Source: Bolinopsis microptera (lineage: Eukaryota; Ctenophora; Tentaculata; Lobata; Bolinopsidae). From it: a stretch of 64,000 nucleotides of DNA. Every line of letters begins with the position of its first letter. Positions within the stretch are counted from its first letter, which is position 1. The position numbers were made by a program, and so were the translations under genes. The notes beneath the pieces were generated by a model. The model did not search any database, had not been told where the DNA came from, and worked only from the letters and a program-made list of their open reading frames with translations. The stretch spans positions 18,309,118-18,373,117 of the forward strand of contig NC_087078.1 of the NCBI RefSeq assembly GCF_026151205.1, given 5' to 3'. Shown here one piece after another: positions 49,101 through 57,980 of the stretch.

Positions 49101-52100
49101 GTGGAGACGTGAAATAACAGGACTCTACGGCGTGGAGACGTGAAATAACAGGACTCTACGGCGTGGAGACGTGAAATAACAGGACTCTACGGCGTGGAGA
49201 CGTGAAATAACAGGACTCTACGGCATGGAGACGTGAAATAACAGGACTCTACGGCATGGAGACGTGAAATAACAGGACTCTACGGCGTGGAGACGTGAAA
49301 TAACAGGACTCTACGGCGTGGAGACGTGAAATAAAAGGACTCTACGGCGTGGAAACGTGAAATAACAGGACTCTACGGCATGGAGACGTGAAATAACAGG
49401 ACTCTACGGCATGGAGACGTGAAATAACAGGACTCTACGGCGTGGAGACATGAAATAACAGGACTCTACGGCGTGGAGACGTGAAATAACAGGACTCTAC
49501 GGCGTGGAGACGTGAAATAAAAGGACTCTACGGCGTGGAGACGTGAAATAAAAGGACTCTACGGTGTGGAGACGTGAAATAACAGGACTCTACGGCGTGG
49601 AGACGTGAAATAACAGGACTCTACGGCGTGGAGACGTGAAATAACAGGACTCTACGGCATGGAGACGTGAAATAACAGGACTCTACGGCATGGAGACGTG
49701 AAACAACAGGACTCTACGGCATGGAGACGTGAAATAGCAGGACTCTACGGCATGGAGACGTGAAATAACAGGACTCTACGGCATGGAGACGTGAAATAAC
49801 AGGACTCTACGGCATGGAGACGTGAAATAACAGGACTCTACGGCGTGGAAACGTGAAATAACAGGACTCTACGGCGTGGAGACGTGAAATAACAGGACTC
49901 TACGGCGTGGAGACGTGAAATAAAAGGACTCTACGGCGTGGAGACGTGAAATAACAGGACTCTACGGCGTGGAGACGTGAAATAACAGGACTCTACGGCA
50001 TGGAGACGTGAAATAACAGGACTCTACGGCGTGGAGACGTGAAATAACAGGACTCTACGGCGTGGAGACGTGAAATAAAAGGACTCTACGGCGTGGAGAC
50101 GTGAAATAACAGGACTCTACGGCGTGGAGACGTGAAATAACAGGACTCTACGGCGTGGAGACGTGAAATAAGAGGACTCTACGGCGTGGAGACGTGAAAT
50201 AAAAGGACTCTACGGCGTGGAAACGTGAAATAACAGGACTCTACGGCATGGAGACGTGAAATAACAGGACTCTACGGCATGGAGACGTGAAATAACAGGA
50301 CTCTACGGCGTGGAGACGTGAAATAACAGGACTCTACGGCGTGGAGACGTGAAATAACAGGACTCTACGGCGTGGAGACGTGAAATAACAGGACTCTACG
50401 GCATGGAGACGTGAAATAACAGGACTCTACGGCATGGAGACGTGAAATAACAGGACTCTACGGCGTGGAGACGTGAAATAAAAGGACTCTACGGCGTGGA
50501 AACGTGAAATAACAGGACTCTACGGCATGGAGACGTGAAATAACAGGACTCTACGGCATGGAGACGTGAAATAACAGGACTCTACGGCGTGGAGACGTGA
50601 AATAACAGGACTCTACGGCGTGGAGACGTGAAATAACAGGACTCTACGGCGTGGAGACGTGAAATAACAGGACTCTACGGCGTGGAGACGTGAAATAACA
50701 GGACTCTACGGCGTGGAGACGTGAAATAACAGGACTCTACGGCATGGAGACGTGAAATAACAGGACTCTACGGCATGGAGACGTGAAATAACAGGACTCT
50801 ACGGCGTGGAGACGTGAAATAACAGGACTCTACGGCGTGGAGACGTGAAATAAAAGGACTCTACGGCGTGGAAACGTGAAATAACAGGACTCTACGGCAT
50901 GGAGACGTGAAATAACAGGACTCTACGGCATGGAGACGTGAAATAACAGGACTCTACGGCGTGGAGACATGAAATAACAGGACTCTACGGCGTGGAGACG
51001 TGAAATAACAGGACTCTACGGCGTGGAGACGTGAAATAACAGGACTCTACGGCGTGGAGACGTGAAATAACAGGACTCTACGGCGTGGAGACGTGAAATA
51101 AAAGGACTCTACGGCGTGGAGACGTGAAATAACAGGACTCTACGGCGTGGAGACGTGAAATAAAAGGACTCTACGGTGTGGAGACGTGAAATAACAGGAC
51201 TCTACGGCGTGGAGACGTGAAATAACAGGACTCTACGGCGTGGAGACGTGAAATAACAGGACTCTACGGCATGGAGACGTGAAATAACAGGACTCTACGG
51301 CATGGAGACGTGAAATAACAGGACTCTACGGCGTGGAGACGTGAAATAACAGGACTCTACGGCGTGGAGACGTGAAATAATAACAGGACTCTACGGCGGC
51401 GACAAAAAATTGTTCCTATTTCTGAAAACAATAGATATAATTTTATATTTCTAAATTACCTAACTCGTTAATATGTATCATGACAGGTTAAATTATGACC
51501 GTTAATTAAAAATATTGACCGTTAAAAAACCTTTTTTTTGAAATACATTTTTAACTGCCATAAAATTATCATTTGAGGTAAGATGACCGTGGTCCCAGGG
51601 AGTGTTCTTTATCGTATACAAAATTTATCGACCTAAGATATATAATAGCCGATGAAATGTAACGCTGAAAAAGCAAGTAAACACAACGTAATGAAAACAA
51701 AACCGATGATAATTTTATTCCAATAATATTTGCACGCGCAACACCTTTAATAGACAACTTTTAATTATCAAAAATTTTCAAGTGGGTGGTCACATCTATT
51801 TAATCGGGGCTTTTTTCACATCTCCACGCCGTAGAGTCCTGTTTTGTACGGCCCTACCGTAGAGTTTTGCTCCGTAGAGTCTCACGCTGAAGAGTCTCGG
51901 ACCCCATATAACCGACTGATGAAATGAATGAGTAAACACTAATGTATCGTTATTTCATTGAATAATTCTGGTGAGGTAAATATATATTGTATAATAACGC
52001 ACTCTAAATACACTAAATTATTACAATAATTCTCTCCGACCTCTCATTTTGACAACTACCCACTCATTTAACCATGACCGCATGATTTAGTTTTGAAATG

Positions 52101-52309
52101 TCAACAATTTATCAAATCAAGAACAACACTATTCAAGTTTACCAAACTTGACCACCAGAAGGAAAACAATGATTTGAATTGCAACAGTTTGCTTGCCTGG
52201 GATTATGAGTGATTTGTAGTTGTCGTATTGAGCCATTGTTTCCTGTGACATCTTGCCAGCAGCGCTGCCTCACTATGTCCAACCTTCTGGCTAGACGTTG
52301 AGCTAACAT
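40116..52309 (-). CDS. L2HGDH: L-2-hydroxyglutarate dehydrogenase, mitochondrial
   Basis: 441-residue model, exons: 52309-52197, 47820-47702, 47510-47359, 46788-46657, 45992-45876, 43821-43715, 43379-43268, 43098-43029, 42879-42792, 40677-40546, 40299-40116. All joins keep frame; intron 1 uses a GC-AG pair (CCCAG|GCAAGC). The enzyme oxidises L-2-hydroxyglutarate to 2-oxoglutarate with FAD in mitochondria. The Arg-rich N-terminus ([16 protein letters not shown]) suits a matrix presequence. Then follow the dinucleotide motif [78 protein letters not shown] and [13 protein letters not shown]. Human is about 463 residues. Two introns carry splice-junction minisatellites, intron 1 a 3.3-kb satellite, and intron 5 a nested gene. 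Confidence 0.95.
41224..41265. repeat. TGTACATT palindromic simple repeat
   Basis: Tandem tacattg units run into their own inverse (tacaatgtacattgtaca), giving a self-complementary stretch within L2HGDH intron 9. Confidence 0.7.
41456..42836 (-). repeat. 31-copy, 44-bp minisatellite made of an exon-donor junction (L2HGDH exon 9)
   Basis: Donor-containing copies recur exactly every 44 bp from 42791 down to 41471. On the minus strand each unit contains GATATTGCTGAAATGGCCAC, then ATTTAG|GTAAGTATT: the last 30-odd coding bases of exon 9 plus its 5' splice site. The copy at 42792 onward is the true exon end. Units vary mainly at TATTAATA versus TTTGTAAG-type positions. Read from GT to AG, each unit is a 44-nt GT...AG segment. 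Confidence 0.95.
43374..43590 (-). repeat. 7-copy, 32-bp minisatellite made of an acceptor junction (L2HGDH exon 7)
   Basis: Copies of gcaaccc occur at 43374, 43406, 43438, 43470, 43502, 43534 and 43566, a strict 32-bp step. On the minus strand each unit holds ATTAACTAG or ATTAACCAG followed by GGTTGCTG, the acceptor and first bases of exon 7. The lowest-coordinate copy is the one joined to the open frame. Confidence 0.9.
44162..45229 (-). CDS. plexin-domain-containing (PLXDC/TEM7-like) membrane protein, intronless, nested
   Basis: A 355-residue single exon inside L2HGDH intron 5, same strand. Signal peptide [17 protein letters not shown], then an ectodomain. Key matches to PLXDC1/2 are FSFPFYN, a GFLYLSTF strand, [50 protein letters not shown] and [11 protein letters not shown] short Cys cluster (TCCERD..WCEM..TPC, about 243-270) may be a reduced PSI domain. 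A charged linker, a TM helix (about 313-335) and a 20-residue basic tail follow. Vertebrate PLXDC proteins are cell-surface receptors of about 500 residues. Lack of introns beside multi-exon neighbours suggests retroposition, but no poly(A) trace was identified. Confidence 0.85.
   Translation of the reverse strand: MIKFLLLLCLSSPVSYADSWYTVTYKEDLDHWIPLPPNSTREILSRSYLASTTTQSLFSFPFYNTSRDKSMTSSPGDVITTTSSGFLYLSTFSAVPHTGVAGYIAPLMADFIPNPQNPPKISILPLDNVFVVEWRDMQLNHDMDSESDELHPSYQDGEPPAFFTFQCHLYSNGTILFLYQNIPASLSSLSSYNHPLEVGIKTATSPKIPQSPHVVEQVSVERGRVVSGVSVVISPNMTTCCERDVELEYRRWCEMVMVGTPCSEHSDDEKTMNLAGEKRRNDKSSVDADNENTLDSSGVIGDGSGKSGDDSNVIVVLLAVVTFAVTLLMTTMFMFYRYVIRGRREKITPFKEVVV
45580..45660. repeat. dispersed repeat shared with 26198-26250
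   Basis: The phrase GTTTACTGGGCCGCGCTCAG plus CCTGTCATTC and CCGCCTAATCT occurs here and inside the inverted-repeat element at 25773-26390. A nearby ctgaggtccccaggtaac also resembles 26390-26410. Confidence 0.65.
48075..51396. repeat. 107-copy, 31-bp satellite in L2HGDH intron 1
   Basis: The unit (ggcgtggagacgtgaaataa plus caggactctac) repeats without any length change from 48075 to the last start at 51361, a distance of exactly 106 x 31. The final copy has a 3-bp insertion. Variants fall at fixed sites: gCGtgg/gCAtgg, gAgacg/gAaacg, aaCagg/aaAagg. The variant order shows a higher-order duplication of 49 units. An inverted, decayed relative lies at about 51820-51900. Confidence 0.95.
51806..51900. 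repeat. decayed inverted relative of the 31-bp satellite
   Basis: CACATCTCCACGCCGTAGAG followed by TCCTGTT is the reverse complement of the satellite unit. It is followed by further GTAGAGT fragments (accgtagagttttgctccgtagagtctc) that look like diverged units. Confidence 0.7.
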
Positions 52310-54762
52310 AAATTGCTGTATTCTGAGAATTTCAAATCAGGGTATCAATCGTCAGGTCCTTTTACTCTATTTGTTAACTTTTACCCCTTTCTGTTGATCA
52401 TAATGCTAAGGAAACAGCGGTGAAACGTTACGGAAGGATGTTTGAGTTAATGATGAAGCAAGGTCGGATTTCATTATTCGTAACCAAATAAAAATTTAGT
52501 AATAATTTAGGGTCTCCAATAACGGGTAATAACCTGTGTTTGGATAAAAGTTTACGGCAATAATTTGTTTTAATAACCACATTAAAAAGACGACAAACGA
52601 AGCACGGTACTAAAGTTAGGTTTTTACGAGGTGATAAGGGGTCAAATTCTAGGCTCAAATTAATCATGTTATGAAATTATAATAACGGGAAAAAGTACCG
52701 GATATTATGCTGCAGTTTCTGTCAGCTTCACATTTTACGAACACAGTGGGTGTAAAATGACATGAGACAGCCTCCGGGGCCTGGTCCACATAAATTGAAA
52801 GCTGATTAACCAATTAGGGGGCTTTTCCTCGAGAAGGTGTCAAATGTACAGAAATAATTTTGTACCTCTTCGGACTGGTTAGTGTATTTGTAATGTAGGC
52901 TGTTGTGCTACATAAGCTGTTTTGTTGTATCTTGCTTAGTATTGTTATTTCTGTTGAGGGTTTGATAATTATTATAGAAGGACTTAACTACAGAACTAAT
53001 GTTTACTGTTCGTTTGTGAGCTAGAAATGTTCGGATGTCCAACATAACATGGCGCATTGGCTTTAAAAACTATAGACAGGGCCAAACACATGTGAAATGA
53101 TTGTTTATATTAACTTAATCGTTAATCGTTCATAATAACCAATGTTAGGAAACTGTAGGTCACTACTAATTACACCTTATTTAGCAGTAACAGAGCTCTT
53201 GCAGTCCTCTCCAGCTATCCAGTATAATGCTATTCTTAAATACTGAGTTCAAAAACCATTTCCAATGTTTTACGGGTATCGTGAACGTTTTACGAGTGTT
53301 CTGAGCGAAAGCATTATATGGAATTGTCGGGTACAAGGTTTCACAAGAAACTGTCTACTATGGCTTCATTTACTTTGCGGACGTACTAAAATACAAGCAT
53401 TCAAGAAAGTTGAATAGGTATACCCTCGAAGTAGTATGAATTTCCTACATAAAAAAGGTTTTCTTGTTTAATACTATATTTTATTATTTATCTTCTAAAA
53501 TTCAACAAAGTTAAGCTGTATTTTAAGATAATATTTTATGCCAGAGATCTGTCACTCTCAAGTATGTTAGAGAGTATGATTTAAACATTTTTCAGTAGCC
53601 GGCAATAAAGATGGTGTAATTATTACCTAACATTACATAGTTTACGGAAAGGAAATTTCATTTTTCGTTCATCAAGTGCAATAATAAACATCACACGTTT
53701 CAAAGTGCGTCAGTGGGCACAGTATAAAAATCAAATAACAAGTACTATCTGTAGGCTGGTTTCGTGCATAAAGTAGACTCTTATAAACATTGAACATAAC
53801 AGTCTGTCGTGCTTATAAACATAACAGTCTGTTATGTTTATAAACATAACGTCATGGTACTTACTCTTGGAGAATCTGGAGACATAGTCAAATTTAAATA
53901 ATTTAGTACGTCAGTGGTATAATCTTGTGTCTGAAGTACAGTGTAGTGTAGAAGTGTAGAATAGCTAGTGTGCAAGTATCAATATAATATAGCGGTTCAT
54001 TGTGATTTTAATACTCAGTGCAAATTTATTTATAAATTTATTTATTACTGTTATATAATAGCTAATTAACATCTATATTTGATACTACGCCTTTATTCTA
54101 TTATATAATAATATCTTATAGCCGAGTGTACTGGTAAAATGTGTTTATTAATGTAAATCCTACCTTTATTTACGTTGCACCTCCACTTAACAGACTCCCT
54201 TTTTGACTATACCAGCTTATAATTCACATATAGTATGTAGTATGTAATATGTAATATGTATGTCATTCATTTGGTTTGTTCATCAACAATGGGTCGACAT
54301 GAAACTACATATTTTTATATTTTTGATTCACGTCATGAATCATGATGGATAGTATCATAATATCCGATCGACTGAAACATACCGTATCTATTGTTTTTAG
54401 TAATTGACCATTTGGTCCTTTAATTACTTTTCGACTGAAAGGCGAAGTAGCTCCAAAAACCCTGCCCAGAAGTAAAATTATCTATTTTAAATAGATCATC
54501 ATTAGTCTTGAATAACAAAAAGTATTGACAGTGATGTTGATAATGATAATCCTACGATCACAATAGTGGCTGAACTCGATTACGTGTCACTCCTATAACA
54601 CGTTACACTCACTATACAGGTATACCGTAATACACCTGTAATTGTCTGGTACTGCCCAGGCTTATGGTTTATAATCGAGATACAATGCTTACAGTAGCAT
54701 CCTGGCAGTCTACAATATATGATAGCAACTCAATATTACTCAAATCAGGAGAAGGAACACAA
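52310..54762. promoter_or_regulatory. divergent intergenic region between L2HGDH and the laminin-like gene
   Basis: No gene was recognised in about 2.45 kb of AT-rich DNA. The promoters of both divergent genes should be here. A perfect palindrome with 15-bp arms (53813-53827 and 53829-53843, TTATAAACATAACAG) is the only conspicuous structure. Confidence 0.5.
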
Positions 54763-57284
54763 ATGTCCAGGATACTGATACTGGTGACGGTTACCCTGGC
54801 AACCATCATCACCACAGCACAGGCTGCGGGACAGTGCGATGCCAGTTGTAACTCTAACGGAACTAAATCCTGCGAGGAAGGAATCTGCACGTGCAAAGGA
54901 AATGTGATCGGCGCGGACTGCTCGTCGTGTCGTCACGGAACAGTGGATATGGACCCGGCTAACGAGGAAGGGTGTGTGAAGTGCTACTGTACTGATCACT
55001 CACCCTCTTGTCAGCTGCAGTCCTGGGCTATATCCTATGTGGGGGAGGCGTTTGAGGCTACACGTGGGGTGGGCTGGCTCGTGGAAAGCTCGAAAAACAG
55101 CACTAAAACTTCAACAGATGTGGTCAAATCGTACGGTGGTAGCTCGGAGTATATTTCGTATAGTAACCAAGTTTGGGAGTTGAAATCTAATAATTTCTAT
55201 TGGGTCCTGCCGGCTCAGCATCATGGGGATTGGACAGCTAGCTACGGTAGTAACTTGATCTACAAACTTAACCTGAGATGTGGCTCTGATTTCGCGTGTT
55301 CCTTCAATCAAGTAAGAGTGGAAACACTAGTAATTATATCTATTGTATGCTCAGATATGTGTAAAAGCAGCTTCATGTCTGTTTGTAGTGGAGTGTATAG
55401 GAATAATCCAATTAGCAAATGGACGGTTTGTAATTCTTGGAATTAACGAGCGGAACTATAATATCATGTTTAGCAGCAAACTCTTAATTAATGTCTCACA
55501 TCGTTATGAGGATTCAATTGCTGCGAATAGAAGACCGAGCGATATAATTGTCACATTAGGTATAAATACATGTAACGTAATTCAAATTCTCTCAGGAGCC
55601 CTGGGTGATACTGCGAGGGGGAATTCAACAAGATATTCAGACGATCCAACACTACAAGTTCGAGACATCCGGCTCCAAATGGCGGGGTATAAAAGAGATA
55701 ACAGTCTCACTTCACGAGGGGTACACGCTGCGCACGTGCTGGCGCACCCCCGACCTGCGCTGCATCTCGCGTACAACCATGATCAGCGTGCTGAGCAACG
55801 TGATAGAGGTGAAGATAAAGGCGGGTATCTTCAGAACTAGCTCCAGTATGGCTATAGGAGGGTTTAAGAGAGAGATAGCATCCCACATGGGGGACGTGCC
55901 ACGCAGAGTAGAGGTATGCAGCTGTCCCGCGCCATACACTGGCAGTTCCTGTCACCTCTGTAAATCAGGAATGTTTCACAAATATGGGTGGGACTGTGCC
56001 CGGTGCGAGTGCAACAACTACAGTTACACATGTGATTCCTTCACTGGGAAGTGTGACAACTGCGCGTATGACACCGCGTGTGATAATTGTGATTGTTGCG
56101 CGGATGGATTTTACGGTAAGCCCACAGGAGAACCGAATCCCTGCTCTCCCTGTCCGTGTAATAGCCGGGCTGCCACCTGCTCCACAAACCAGGACGGCAG
56201 CTTTGGGAGGTGTGTAGATTGCGAGGAGGGGTATGAAGGAAGGAACTGTGAAGTGTGCCAGGACGGTTACTACGGTGATCCTACTGCGGGAATACCTTGT
56301 CAGAAGTGTTTCTGCAGCGGCAACATCGACACTACCGTCACTGGTAACTGTCACAACATCACCGGAGAATGTTACAATTGTTTACACCACACTACCGGTT
56401 TCCATTGTGACATCTGCCAGCGTGGTTTCAATGGTGACGCCACGAGACAGCAATGTGAACAGTGCAGGTGCAATCTCATCGGTGCCAAGGACAACATCTG
56501 TAATCCTACCTCAGGTGATTGTACTTGTAAGGACAATGTTGTGGGTGGAGCTTGTGACGAGTGTGCTACTGAAACCTACGGTTTATCCTCTGGTACAGGG
56601 TGTTCACCTTGCACGTGCGACACAACAGGAACACAGTTCGCGTCAAACGAGTGCGACGCGCGAACAGGACAGTGCACGTGCAGAGCTGACAGACAGTACA
56701 GGACCTGTGACGGCTGTGTAAATGGCTACTTTCTGAAAAACGGCAGATGTTTAGGCTGTCAGTGTCCCTCGTCAAGGAGCTTGAACTACAGCTGCAATGG
56801 GGTGACTGGTCAGTGCTTCTGTCAACCCCAATATACGGGTCAGAGATGTGATGTTGCTGCGTGTGTAAAGGGATCATGGAGCGACTGGACCGTGTGTGAT
56901 AAGCCCTGTGGTAACGGTACTCAGATCAAAACACGAAGAATATACGTTCCGGACCCCAATGTGATCAGAGACGAGGGTCTGCCTGCTGAAACGTGTGACG
57001 AGATAGAGACGCAGTCGCGCTCCTGCAACGAGGCAAGTTGCAGCAACATCAATGAGAATGAGTGTGGTGTTATTGAGGTTACAGAGCCGCTCTCTTATCA
57101 GAACTGCAGAACACGCCGACATTACCCGGTTAAGAAATGTCGGGGTTCGTGCACGCACGGGGATATTGACTGCTGTCGGCCATATCGTCTGACTCAAAAG
57201 AGTTACCGGCTGTACTGCGCAAATGGGCGGAGAATAACCCACACATTTGACGAGGTGCAACAGTGCGGGTGTTTGGCTTGCTGA
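54763..57284 (+). CDS. secreted laminin-IV / laminin-EGF / TSP1 / C-terminal cystine-knot protein
   Basis: 745 residues from two exons, 54763-55311 and 55596-57284 (phase 0, CAA|gtaaga and ctcag|GAG). The second ATG is used because it starts a signal peptide (MSRILILVTVTLATIITTAQA); an upstream in-frame ATG at 54664 would bury it. Order: one laminin-EGF module (25-80); laminin IV/B domain (about 95-262, with NNFYWVLPAQHHGDW, YGSNLIYKLNLRC, EPWVILRGGI, WRGIKEITVSLHEGY). Then come laminin-EGF repeats (about 290-605) with classical Cys spacing, a TSP1 module (608-666, WSDWTVCDKPCGNGTQIKTR) and a CTCK-like knot (673-745, CRGSC..DCC..K..Y.LYC.NG......V..CGCLAC). It is probably an extracellular matrix protein or ligand. 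No coiled-coil or LN domain, so it is not a laminin chain. AATAAA at 57320-57325. Confidence 0.9.
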
Positions 57285-57980
57285 GCTGACTTTAGCTTAC
57301 TGGAAATTAGAATACTATGAATAAAGTTGATCAAGAAATAATATATTAGGTGACGAGAACAGTGCTATATATGATACAGATACAGGTGCAGATTGAATTG
57401 AATAAGAATGCTTATAACTTTTAAATTGTGATTTGTAAATCATTGGGCCGTGGTGCATATAATTCTGATTAATTGTTTTTGAATACAATAAATAATTAAA
57501 TAATTATTTTGATGAAAACTTTTTATTTCGATTGGTGATTTGATGTGTTTCATTATTTTCATCAATGCAGATCTGTGCTCCATGCCCCACGGCACAAATA
57601 TTTTATTATACTACCGCTACTGATACTAAATTAATAAAACTATCATCTGAGGGTCAATAAATTATCAAAAATAAAAAGTAATAAATAATAAGTACACTGA
57701 CAACTTTGATATAGAAACCTTTATAAAGAAGAGCCGTCTGTAAATGAATGAAGGATGAGACAAAATAGACTTACGATAATATTATGCTTCTTTGACTTGA
57801 TATCAAAAACTTAATTCCCGAAATCAGTCTGGATATCCCTTCATGTCGAGTCGGAAATCTTAAGCTCAGTTTCAATCATGATTACTCGCATTACTCATAC
57901 ACATTATTATTCAAATTGTTTTAAACCAGCAGGTCTTCATTCTAGAATGATCTCCGTCTGTCCACTTCAAGTGAGCTGTG
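57285..57980. other. convergent intergenic spacer
   Basis: About 0.7 kb of AT-rich DNA separates the 3' ends of the laminin-like gene (+) and the CIA30 gene (-). Beyond the AATAAA I see nothing specific. Confidence 0.6.
57320..57325 (+). terminator. poly(A) signal of the laminin-like gene
   Basis: AATAAA 36 bp after the stop codon, in the right strand and distance for 3' end formation. Confidence 0.6.

Noticed and set aside
48075-51396. Array of 31-bp repeats as a CRISPR
   Set aside because: There are no unique spacers; units are directly head-to-tail, and the host is a eukaryotic intron.
54664-54762. Upstream in-frame ATG for the laminin-like gene
   Set aside because: It would place 33 polar residues before a canonical signal peptide; the ATG at 54763 has a better context (aaaATGT) and directly starts the signal.
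55343-55840. 165-codon open frame overlapping the laminin-like gene intron
   Set aside because: It is in a different frame from the laminin IV sequence and crosses a clear GT-AG intron; no recognisable content.
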